From Orobanche coerulescens (Eukaryota; Streptophyta; Magnoliopsida; Lamiales; Orobanchaceae), in NCBI GenBank assembly GCA_033398695.1, contig JAWKAU010000036.1, positions 434,001 to 498,000 of the forward strand: a stretch of DNA of 64,000 bases, read 5' to 3'. Position numbers and translations under genes: made by a program. The notes beneath the pieces are model-generated. The model ran no database searches. It worked only from the letters and a program-made list of their open reading frames with translations, and was not told where the DNA came from. Below, piece by piece: positions 55,111 to 64,000 of this stretch. The number at the start of each line of letters is the position of its first letter. The first letter of the stretch is position 1.

Positions 55111-56979
55111 AACGAGCATATATGTGCGAAAATAGGTTTTGTGGTGAAGTGTGTTTATCACATTTTTTCTGATTTTTAGGGCTCATTCGCCTAATTAATA
55201 TTATTAATGTAAATGAAGTTTAAGGAAAACTTATTGTCATTTTCATGTTGTGTCACTCTGTTCGCTCAATATCAATGCTTTTGACACACTCAATTTCTTC
55301 ACCAATTTTGAGTTATTAGCTTACGGTTGGGTCAGTTCATTTTTTTTTTTGTTGAGTGAATTTTGATGTTCACAATTTGGTAAAAATATTTTATGAAGTT
55401 GACAGTGGATGGAACATGATTCCTTTGCTGAAAGGCTCCACTATTGATTCTTTTATTTTGAGATAGAGAAGAATATAGGTCCTAACGATATTTTCGTGAT
55501 AGTTTTCTCCATTAAATTGTGATATTCGAATAGGTCTCTTTTTAATTGGTTATGTGATTGAGCCTGTTTGCAATTTCTTCTGTGCAGCAGCTTTATTTCC
55601 TCCACAGTCCACTACACGTTGCCGATTCGCTTGATCTCGTTAAATGGATAGGGTTAGTGTGATCTCTTTTAACTACTAGGGTTAGCAAGACTTGTTGAAC
55701 CTTATTTTTTTAACTTCTTGGTAACTTATTCTGGTTGACTTGCTATAATTTTTTTGAGTAGGTTATGAGGAAAACAATAGTAGGTATGAAAGAGTATCAA
55801 CTGGAGAGTTTGTTTCTTCATCACACATACATCTATGGTGGTTGTAGATACTGTTCATACACATGTATATGTGCAACTGGTGATAGTAGGTATGTTTCTC
55901 TCCTGTTTTCTCCATGATACTTCAACATTCACCGCCTAAAACACCTGATTACATCATTACATAATTACGGATGTTTGAAAAATTTACTCAGCCCTGTACA
56001 ATGGGCCGCAGGAGTATTATCTTGGGTTTCATTGCTTCCATTATTAGGTAATTGTTCCATTATCTTATTTCAGTTTCGTGCTTCACTATGGGCACGCAGC
56101 CGCACCTAATGACATGGTATGTTAACTAGTTATGTATTCACATCCTACAACATTATGACTGAGACAACTATATGTTAACATGTTGTTGGTGTTAAGTTGG
56201 GCTTATCTAACAATTCCAATAATTTCTTTTGTCGTGTAATTTGCTGGATAACGGATTGAAGGAGGAGGTCTTGGTAAGTAGAAGGTAAACAGTTTCGATC
56301 TTCTTTCTTTCTTTTCACTCGCAGTCATCATGAAAACATGGTGTCACATGGGTCGGGCATAGATTAGGAACAACTCATCTTTTTAGCTGTTCATTTTCTT
56401 TTCTTTTTTCCTTTTTATCTTATATGATGGCTTTGATCCCTTTATAGTATATATTTTGTTTGTGGGTTTTTTTTCTTCTTTGTTTTTGTTCCTCAAAGTT
56501 ACAGAGGCGTGAAGCAGTGGCTCATAGTTATACACTGTTTACTGTTTGGTTCTTCATTGAGATTTTTGATTCTTTGTTGTTTGGAGAAGGGATTATGTTG
56601 ATTTGATTGCCTTTGGATGTAATTGGAGGTTCTAGAGCTTTCAAATTTTAGGTAAAGTTTTCTTTCTCTCTGCTTTTCTGATTAGTGTTGTCTCTCTCTG
56701 TGTGTGTGTGTATGTTTACTTTTCCTGTGGATTATTTGGAATGCTTGGGGATTCTTGGTTTGTTAGATTATGGTATTTGACAAATATTCAAGTGAACAAT
56801 TTGGTTTCATAACATAACTCGGATTCACTAGTATGATGCAATAGTTTGTGTAAGTTTAACTTTAAGGGTCGCTCCTGACTTATTTGATGAGTTCATTGTA
56901 AATGAGAGGTGGGTGTGTTTGGAATCTGGATTGCATATAACTCGGAAAAATGAACGGAAATTTATTTATTTATTTGTTG
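55111..56979. other. C1 interior, no gene recognised
   Basis: The sequence is T-rich and intron-like, with a short GT microsatellite near 56700. It probably belongs to the captured locus that ends with the cytochrome c exon. I found no heme-binding CxxCH coding sequence here. Confidence 0.45.
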
Positions 56980-57135
56980 GTGCAGTACATACCGAACGAA
57001 GATGGTGTTCCTGTGATCAAGAAACCTCAGGAGCGTGCCGATCTAATTGCCTGCTTTTATTATTGTAAAAAGATGCTTCACCAGCTTGCATACCTGAAGG
57101 AAATAAAAATAGAGTTACTTCTCACAAACTGTTAG
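56980..57135 (+). pseudogene. Captured cytochrome c 3' exon fragment in C1
   Basis: An acceptor-like TTGTTGGTGCAG is followed by a frame reading YIPNEDGVPVIKKPQERADL and IA, then after ~40 bp of extra sequence AYLKE. Plant mitochondrial cytochrome c ends YIPGTKMVFPGL-KKPQ-(D/E)RADLIAYLKE. The bases between YIP and KKPQ still carry GAACGAAGATGGTGTTCC, which in a shifted frame encodes the family's TKMVF, so a small deletion has shifted the frame. This is the C-terminal helix region only, without the heme site; it is a dead fragment. What is seen is the motif match; the capture is inferred from its position inside C1. Confidence 0.75.
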
Positions 57136-57399
57136 CAAAAAATTTACCTTTTTCAAGTATTTGTTTATTGTAAAAAGATGCTTTATTATTTTTGTACATG
57201 AATGTATTTATTTTGGGAATTGATAGTTGTTTATGAATGCGATTTATTGTTAGTTCTTATATTATTCAGCTCTTGTGGTTAATGGTTAGTTATAAGTGAA
57301 TGTATATTTTGGCAATGAGTTTTAAATTGAAATGTGAAATACTAATATATATTACTGCAGAAAATACTGATATATATTATACAATAACTGAAATAGAAA
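57136..57399. other. C1 sequence after the captured exon, no gene seen
   Basis: This is A+T-rich, possibly the 3' UTR or downstream region of the captured gene. TTTATTGTAAAAAGATGCTT at 57164-57183 repeats a piece of the insertion within the cytochrome c fragment. Confidence 0.5.
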
Positions 57400-57645
57400 G
57401 TCTTTTTTTAACTACGCCAATTATAAAATAACCGAAGTTAAAGGCATTCTTTTACTTCACTTACCCCCCATATTTGGATCATAATTAGAAAAAACCCGAG
57501 ATAGACTTCGGTTATTAGGATATTAGACTTCGCATAAAAAGCAAAGTCTAAAGTATACCTTTTACTACACGAACATAGACTTCGGTAATTATAATATTTT
57601 TACTTCAGATATTATCCGAAGTCTATGACGTTTATTCTTATAGTG

Positions 57646-57648
57646 AAG
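57646..57648. repeat. Target site duplication AAG, right of C1
   Basis: This is the second copy of the 3-bp duplication, after the TAGTG terminus. Confidence 0.85.
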
Positions 57649-58215
57649 GAATCACACTTCAATACAACTAAACGAATCCTGAAGTATATTAAAGGAACAG
57701 TCGATGTAGGACTGTGGTATCCTAAAGAAGGCGGATTCAATTTAGTTAGATACAGCGACTCGGATCTCGGAGGCTGCAAGCTAGATAGGAAGAGTACAAG
57801 TGGAACTTGTCACTTTCTTGGACCTAGACTTGTTTCTTGGTTCAGTAAAAAGCAATTGGCAAACTCACTTTCCACGGCTGAATCAGAATACTATGCTGCT
57901 GGAAGTTGCTGTATGCAGATCCTGTGGATGCAGCAGCAGTTGTCAGATTATGGGATTGAAGCCAGAGAGACACCAATCATGTGTGATAGCACGAGTGCAA
58001 TTGTAATAACGCACAATCCTGTCCTGCACTCGCGCACTAAGCACATCAACATGAAGCATCATTTCATAAGGAATCATGTCCAGAATAAGGATGTTCGGCT
58101 CGAAAAGGTTCATACAGATATTCAGTTGGCCGACTTCTTCACCAAGCCTCTCGACACAGCAAGATTCAACATGCTTTGCCAAGAATTGGGATTGCTACAG
58201 CCTGACTCCCTGTAA
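57646..58215 (+). pseudogene. pol: S2 pol, part 2: RNase H domain
   Basis: It continues the pol frame after C1 (ESHFNTTKRILKYIKGTVD) and is open to the stop after LQPDSL. Copia RNase H motifs are present: YSDSDLGGCKLDRKSTSG, FLGPRLVSW, STAESEYYAAGSC and CDSTSAI, then the TDIQLADFFTKPL tail. This segment carries no stop of its own; it is dead only because it is severed from the rest of pol. Confidence 0.9.
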
Positions 58216-58992
58216 GTATTTACTGCTTTTACTCAATAATTGAGGGGGAATGCTGTAAGACCCAAGAATATAGTATCCACCATTAATTATCTGTACACTC
58301 AGAACCGTCAATACAGCACTATAGTGAACAAAGTGATATAAATCATCCTACATCTGACGTGTGCAATAATTAAGGGGGAATACAGTATGACCCATGAATA
58401 CAGCATTAATCCGAAAGTTGCTGTATGGAATTGAAATCTATATGTACCTTTTAAGGGGGAATGTTGTATCGTCGCGAAGATAGCAAATACTATAGGATTT
58501 CGATTCAGTATATATATTATATTATAATATTTCATTTTACAATAATTTTTGTCTACGTGCCCTGTTTTCTTGTCAAACGTCATTTACATTAAATGCCTTA
58601 CACGACATCTGGACAATAGAATCTAAAAAGCCGCGACGTTTTCAAATTGTTTAATATTTTTAAACCGCCGTTTCAGGCATTAAGGGTAACAACAAATGTC
58701 AGAAGTGGGACCCGCTCATATTTTAACATTTTAATGGATAAGTGTACCAGTTACACTCAGTCCATCTTGACCGTTCATTTCAAACAACGGTTCCCATACC
58801 TTAAATCTGACCATTCGTTCTTTGAAAAACCCTTCTTAACGGCCCACTATAAAAGGACTGAAATTGCCATTTGAGACTCTTTACGCCTTCTGGATATTCT
58901 TAGAGCACTCAAGCAAAAACAGCCTACAAGTTTTCTTTGCGTTTTACTGCAAATTTCTCTTAATCTCTTTCATATTTTCTTGAGATTCATCA
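58216..58992 (+). other. S2 spacer between pol and third ORF
   Basis: It is homologous to S1 9756-10532. Three polypurine-tract-like repeats lie at 58241-58252, 58371-58381 and 58451-58462. No coding. Confidence 0.7.
58848..58856 (+). promoter_or_regulatory. TATA box TATAAAAGG upstream of the S2 third ORF
   Basis: It is 145 bp before the ATG at 58993, the same sequence and spacing as in S1 (10388 to 10533). Confidence 0.55.
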
Positions 58993-60562
58993 ATGGCGTA
59001 TGCTCAGACCTCTGACACCGCCCTCAAGAAAACCTCGAACATCATCGAGGAATCAGTCTCCCCAAGATCCAAAAAAATACCACGACTCAGATGACGACGA
59101 CGATGCCTTTCAGGCAGGTCTGAGAATGAGCCGTGAGGAGGCTCAGGAAAGAGATGTCCCTCAAGCTCAACAAGATGGTGAAGGGACATCAAGCCGTGAT
59201 GAGCCACCCTCGCATCAGCAAGAAATTAATCCCGACCAGGAGGAATCAGTCCCTCCTGTAGCGAAGGAGCCACCATTCGTTTCGGAACAGGCACCCAAGC
59301 CTGCTGCCGCCGCAGAAGAAAAAGAAGGATCCCACGCTATCCAGCAAGAGGAATCAGTCCCTCTGCCGGAACAGGCGGATGCTGAGAGACTGCAGGAGGA
59401 ATCAGTCCCTCCTGTATCCTTGTCTACAGAAATCCCTTCGAATCAGGAGGACGTTGCATCTCCTACCACCGACATCGAATCAGCTCCTGCCCCACCAACC
59501 ATTTTGGAATCCGACAATGGTACTCCACCTGAGGATGTCCAACTCAATTCACGTCCTAGCGTGAATTTGAGAAAGTTGAATGGATCAGAAGATTTTGCCA
59601 AGCCAGATTCTCCTCGCTCTGAAGCTAGGAAAGAGCATCTGCGTGCTCTTGGTCTGCAAACTGTATTCATTCAGGATGCAGTAAATGCCCTTCACTCAGT
59701 CGAAAAAGCTTTAGATTGGATGCACACATCGGCAGTTGAAGAAATGACAGGTTTAAGGCATGAAGTCTCTCGTGTTGTCTAAGCCTTCACTATCCTGCCC
59801 CATGTCTTCAAACAGGCCCTTGCTAATCTGCAAGAGAAGCAAGAAAAGATACTGAGAGAAGAGGAATCTAAAACTCGCATATTCGAGGCCAAGACAACAG
59901 CTGCCATGATCGAAACAACTTCTCACCTGCGAGCCCATGACAAAAATATCAAAGATATGTCACAAGTGATCTCCACCCTTGTCGAGAGAATGACAAACAT
60001 TGAGACGAAATAGGATGCCGCACTAGAAATCCTAGGACGTCTTGATGACGCCAAAAAGGGGGAAGAAGCGAGAGAAGCAGCAAGGAGAACAAGGCTTCAG
60101 CACGAAAGGGAATTTAATGCTGCTCAAGACAGCATTACCGCTGAATTGAACAAATTAGCTCCACCCTCTCAAAGTTTCAGGATTTCAAGTTCTCGACCTG
60201 AGTTTCATGACCCCAACGTCCCATGGCAAAGCATTATCCAAAGACCTTATGAAATTCGTCTGCCAACCAATCGCCATCCCACTACTTAAGAAGTGAAGCA
60301 ATGGAGGAGAAATGAACTGATGAGATATTTTGTTAAACTCGTCAGGGATTCCGCCATCTTCAAATGTTATAAAACATTAGCGGAGGCTGCAGACAAATTC
60401 ACGAAGATGTTAGAAGAAGGAAAGCTTCCTCTCCAACAAGATATGAAGTCCAAGCATAGAAAAGGAGATCGGATCACCCATCCAGAAGTCTGGATTCTTG
60501 CCTTCGGTAAATCATACGGTGGTAGAGCAATCTATTTAGATCGAGGCAATGATTCCCTATAG
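58993..60562 (+). pseudogene. S2 third ORF ('env-like' position), deleted and broken
   Basis: The start is ATG 58993 (MAYAQTSDTALKKTSNIIE). About 50 bp later the sequence jumps to the part equivalent to S1 12121, so ~1.5 kb encoding the globular N-terminal and basic regions is gone and the frame shifts. The remainder encodes the Asp-rich stretch (HDSDDDDDAF), repeated EESVPPV motifs, and the coiled-coil C-terminus. Further stops lie near 59780, 60010 and 60286. Confidence 0.75.
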
Positions 60563-61120
60563 CATTGGTGGCGTGGAACCGATCATGATCCAGAGAAGAG
60601 GCCATGTAGATATTCTGATTATAGGAGCTGAAATCCTTGTATTTTTTTTTTTTTGTTGTTTGTAATTTTTCTTTCAAAACAGCAAATCTTGTACTCTATT
60701 TTTGAATATCAATAAAATGTTTCCTTGTCTTGAAAGATTACAACTCGTAATCTACTGTGTTAATGTATGATTATATAACTTAAATTGTTGGGATAACAAA
60801 CACAAGTATAAAAACTTGTTTGAATATTAAGCTGTACGAAGTTGTCTACGAACAGTTCATAGATTCAGTTGTATGCATCTAGAATACATTGTAAGATTGT
60901 GCCTACGCGCCAATCATAAGCTTAAGTTGTAAAAATTCTTAGCTATATCGAACTCGCCTGCGAGCAGTTCATAAATTAGTCTAAGTTACTGAAAGCCAGA
61001 TCATTTGACAGAAGACCAAGAAATCTGCCCGAAGTCATCAAGAAAGTCATTCGCTTCATGAAGAAGGTTTTGGCATCATCAAGAAGGACTTGAAAGATTT
61101 TAAGTCTTGGCAAATTTTCA
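60563..61120 (+). other. S2 3' untranslated region, no gene seen
   Basis: It matches S1 13516-14120. A T-run lies near 60640 and an AATAAA at about 60713. Nothing else was recognised. Confidence 0.6.
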
Positions 61121-61133
61121 AAAAGGGGGAAAT
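61121..61133 (+). other. S2 polypurine tract
   Basis: AAAAGGGGGAAAT directly precedes the 3' LTR start at 61134. Confidence 0.9.
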
Positions 61134-62287
61134 TGTTGGGATAACAATACCCTGTATCGAATTTGTTGGGACAATAAAACCCTATATCGATACTGCCCTG
61201 TATTGATCATAGTATCAGTATGTTTTGACAATATACCAAACCTGCATATAGTAAGTGAATTGTATCGAAAAGTTAATCTATAGTGTCAACCTGTATCGAA
61301 GACCTCTCATAGATCCAGCATATCTTTCAGTACAACAAAGAAGTCTCATAAAGACTAAGTTTGGAAGCTGTCTCGAATTGACAATAAGTAATCCTTCCAT
61401 ACAACTCTCAACAGGACAAAGAAGGAATCTTCAGTCTTTACTAAAAGTCAAGTCCCGTTATAAAGAAGTATTTTAATACTGTAAGTCAGAATATCTTCAA
61501 ATCCCGCAATATCCGGATCGTGTTTTTCATCCCGTTGGAATGGAATCTTGCTCAACGGATTTATCTCAACGGATATATTTTCAGAAGACTATATATATCT
61601 CATCAAGGCGTTGAAGATCAGTTACAAAGTGACAAAGTTATTATTATATACATCAGAGCAGAACATATCTCCAGAAGCTTACTGCAACTCTGATCTAAGA
61701 GATATACAGTGCTCAGACAGTGAACAACACATCATCAGCTAGAAGCTTAAAATGTCAAAGCTGTTGTTCATACCCTGTTCTATTCTTTGAACAAACCCAG
61801 ATCAGCCCTGTGTGGACTGAGTAATCTTTGCTACTCCGGAACTGTGTGTGAAGGATTTGCATCGAATAAGACGAAGCTTCAGAACTGTGTGTGAAGAAGC
61901 CAGTCAAAGCATTAGCTCAAACCAATCTGTGTGAACGGTTAAAGCTATGATCATTATATCAATCTGTGTGAACGATATATTGATTAGTGTTGTTATAATT
62001 ACATACTTGTGTACGCAGTAATTATAATAAACTTTTTACTCCTGTGTGGAGGACCAGTGGATGTAGAGGGGTTTACCTCGAGCCACTTTAAATATTGTAT
62101 TATTAACCTTCACCTTTTACTGTATCATTTAACTGTGATTATTTAAGTATACACTGCACATCGAGTTGTTGTATCCACAGCAACTTACTGTATTTAAGAC
62201 TTCCGCTACGCACTCAGATTTAAAATCAGTACAGCTTGTTGATTAAAATGCTTTCCAAGCTGTATCCAGTATACTTAGTGGCCAACA
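61134..62287 (+). repeat. S2 3' LTR, 1154 bp
   Basis: The LTR runs from TGTTGGGATAACAATACC to CCAACA, with the same duplicated start as the 5' LTR. It keeps the TATA-type box TATATATAT (61590-61598) that the 5' LTR has lost. Confidence 0.92.
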
Positions 62288-62292
62288 AGTAG
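62288..62292. repeat. Target site duplication AGTAG, right of S2
   Basis: This is the second copy of 47840-47844. Confidence 0.93.
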
Positions 62293-63293
62293 CCACGTTG
62301 ACAAATATTGATGTGTCTGAAGGATAACAAATGTGATGGTTAATATAAGTTCATGTGGCTAAATTTTGAACAATAGCCATGCAAAAAATTATTTGTGTGT
62401 TTACAATGAATTTATAGTCGTGTTTTTTGTTTAATATACATGACTAAAAACTAAATAATAGTATTGATAATGGATAATAGTGTGTCAAATTGATAACAAT
62501 CGTCACGGATTCAAACATGCATGTGACAATAAGTTCTACAACAGTCACATGTATAAATACATTATGTGACCATAATACATTTACAACTATGGTTTAAGTA
62601 ATTCTCAGTGTCTATAATACAAACAATAGTCACACACAACAATTTTTAAGTGTCTAAATAATAAAATAGGTCATACGGAAAACAAATTATTGTAGTCTTA
62701 AAGTTAATATTGGTCACAGTTACAAACACTTTTGTGTCTTTAAATCAAATATAGTCATTGTTTATTAGATTTTCTATTTCGAAAAAAATATAAAATAGTC
62801 ACACTTACAAGTATTTGTATGTCTGAAAGATAGCAACGGTCATGGTAAATAACATGTATGTGGCTGTAAGTTATATGATAACCATAGTTTAAAAAAATTA
62901 TGTGCCTTTAAAATACTTTTGGCCATTGTTTGATTAATTCTATATCTTTAAAAGATAGGCAATAGTCATAATAAATACATATTATTGTGACTAAATAATA
63001 GCAAGCGCCACTTTAAAAATAAATTCATGTGGCTAGTGGGTGAACAATGGTCACTAAAAAAAATAAAATTGTGTCTAGAAAGGGTTTACGGCCACAATAT
63101 AAGATAAAATGCACGATTACAAGAACAAAATTTTTTACCCAATAGCCACGATTTTATGCTACGGGTACAGTTTTTCAGTTGATACAACCACTTAATTTTA
63201 ATGTAGCCGTATGTTGCCTAAAATGACACGACCTTTGGTCACACTTCAATGAAAAAAATATATGTGACTAAAGGTATATGGTCACATTTTTTT
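62293..63293. repeat. C2 subterminal array of degenerate ~42-bp units
   Basis: About twenty imperfect units contain TGTGTCTAAA or TGTGGCTAAA followed some 12-18 bp later by AATAGTCAC or a variant. The same motif occurs left of S2 (47570-47840), so the array was split by S2. It is non-coding. Confidence 0.7.
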
Positions 63294-63323
63294 TTTGTGA
63301 CCATTGCTCATTTTTGTACTAGT
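63294..63323 (-). repeat. C2 right terminal inverted repeat
   Basis: The minus strand reads CACTAGTACAAAAATGAGCA, then ATGGTCACA, a typical CACTA-family end. It abuts copia protease sequence at 63324. Confidence 0.7.
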
Positions 63324-64000
63324 GTTCTTATTCCCTGTCATGTGCCTTGAGCATCCAGAATCTACAAACCATTCTTCATCTCCAATAGTTGAATTTAAGG
63401 AGATATGGTAGTAGTCCTTCCACCTTTTCTGCAATCAATAAAGCAGAGATTTAGGTACCTAAATCTGTGTGGGTCCTCGGGTGTTAGTGGGCTTCTTGGA
63501 TGAGACCATTTGTTAAATCTTTGGGGTTTCCGCACCTATTTATTTTGAAAACTTGGATAACCTTGAGGTTTCCATTTGCCTATCCCATTTTGGAATCTGT
63601 TTTTAGGGAGTTTTTGGTCATAGTTGGCATAGTGTTATGACTGCTGCTTCTGCCTTGGTCATTGCCTAGTCTCTTGTCTAGTTGGTTGCCTGGTAAACCT
63701 TGGCTGCTACCTAAACCTTTGACTTGGCTGCTGACTATTTTGAAATATGGGTTTATATGTAGGCTCAAGAGTCTGGACAATTGTTTCTCCCTTGATAAAA
63801 CTGGTTTTTGAACTAGAGGGAGTGTTGGGGTCATATCCAAGGCCTGATCTGGAATAAAGTAACCTCTTGTTCATACATAATTCATCCAAGGTTATAGATA
63901 CCTTTAGAGATGTCATCTCTTTAGCTTGTGTACTATTTAACTGTTTCAACTTGGATAGCTCAGTTTTGATATGAGCGAGTGCAGCTGATTTTTCACTATT
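63324..64000 (-). pseudogene. K3: copia gag C-terminus and protease start (minus strand), broken by C2 and window edge
   Basis: On the minus strand, gag-type sequence with KSGLGYDPNTPSSSKTSF-like wording (63770-63890) is followed by a low-complexity tail. A protease start reading DSGCSRHMTG (63330-63385) is cut by the C2 terminus at 63323. At least two frame changes interrupt the reading. The DSGCSRHMTG motif is the same as in S1 and S2, but the gag differs, so this is another copia (SIRE-like) family. The rest of the element lies right of the window. Confidence 0.75.

Larger units (their letters stand above)
53769..57645 (+). mobile_element. C1: non-autonomous CACTA transposon, 3.88 kb, carrying captured sequence
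   Basis: The left terminus starts CACTAGTAGAATAAACATC; the right terminus on the minus strand starts CACTATAAGAATAAACGTC. They match at about 26 of the first 30 positions. Both ends carry subterminal repeats built on AGACTTCGGTAAT and its complement (53769-54080 and 57400-57645). No transposase motif is present. The interior has intron-like and UTR-like sequence (CT-rich tracts, GTAATAATTC donor-like sites) and a cytochrome c exon fragment. It inserted within S2 pol after S2 had integrated, so it is the youngest event in the right block. Confidence 0.92.
47845..62287 (+). mobile_element. S2: SIRE-type Ty1/copia retrotransposon, 14.4 kb including inserted C1
   Basis: It has the same plan as S1: LTR, primer site, gag, pol, spacer with TATA box, third ORF, polypurine tract, LTR. 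Without C1 and its extra AAG it is about 10.56 kb. It is shorter than S1 because of a 304-bp deletion in the 5' LTR and a ~1.5-kb deletion in the third ORF. Its LTR start differs from S1 and carries a duplicated terminus, so S1 and S2 belong to different subfamilies. All ORFs are broken. Confidence 0.92.
47560..63323. mobile_element. C2: CACTA-type transposon remnant, split by S2; only the right terminus is visible
   Basis: The right end at 63323, read on the minus strand, is CACTAGTACAAAAATGAG, a CACTA-superfamily terminus. Inside it (62293-63290) and left of S2 (47560-47844) are degenerate ~42-bp repeats of the TGTG(T/G)CTAAA…ATAGTCAC type, as expected of CACTA subterminal arrays. No transposase is seen. 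The left terminus was not found and the left limit given is approximate. The element sits in the K3 copia relic on its right. Confidence 0.6.

Overview
This window is a stack of nested transposable elements from a plant nuclear genome, almost certainly a eudicot. The evidence is two SIRE-type Ty1/copia retrotransposons with an extra third ORF, several very long-LTR Ty3/gypsy elements whose LTRs start TGTAA(C/T)A and end TGTTACA, two CACTA transposons, a nuclear copy of plastid 16S rRNA, and a captured scrap of a plant-type cytochrome c gene. I found no intact host gene. All coding sequence seen is retroelement gag/pol/ORF3 in decay, or captured fragments. Names used here: G1-G5 are gypsy elements, S1-S2 are SIRE-type copia elements, C1-C2 are CACTA elements, K3 is a copia relic.

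Left block (1-36449). G4 (minus strand) is the oldest shell; its 5' LTR is at 34332-36449. G2 (plus) inserted into the G4 3' LTR: the G2 3' LTR ends at 29175, and its 5' LTR is cut at 20760. G1 (minus, with only gag and no pol) inserted into the G2 5' LTR; its 5' LTR is 16958-20759 and the start of its 3' LTR is at 2105. S1 (plus, 2949-15304, target duplication ACGGA) inserted into the G1 gag, and G3 (plus, 1-553) inserted into the G1 3' LTR. This is a five-level nest.

Middle (36450-47559). There are microsatellites, a SINE-like piece, a 220-bp plastid 16S rRNA insertion (36880-37099), and a gene-like sequence split by the complete minus-strand element G5 (37855-46809, target duplication GTTCA). 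G5 has two 3.3-kb LTRs and only a relic of gag.

Right block (47560-64000). K3, a minus-strand copia gag/protease relic, is broken by a CACTA-type end (C2, right terminus 63323). C2 is split by S2 (47845-62287, target duplication AGTAG). The S2 pol is split between reverse transcriptase and RNase H by the CACTA element C1 (53769-57645, 3-bp duplication AAG). C1 has no transposase and carries captured host sequence, including a cytochrome c 3' exon.

The main points beyond annotation are these. (1) Unrelated LTR families all carry an array of about 12-bp CG-centred palindromes directly upstream of the TATA-like box. (2) The SIRE third ORF has a conserved TATA box 145 bp upstream of its ATG in both copies, which suggests its own promoter. 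(3) G2 and G4 share the same Cys-to-Tyr loss in their gag zinc-knuckle relics, which suggests they spread after gag had died. (4) C1 has captured cytochrome c sequence. Element ends and target duplications were read directly. Family names are from knowledge of plant retroelements. No database search or alignment was run.
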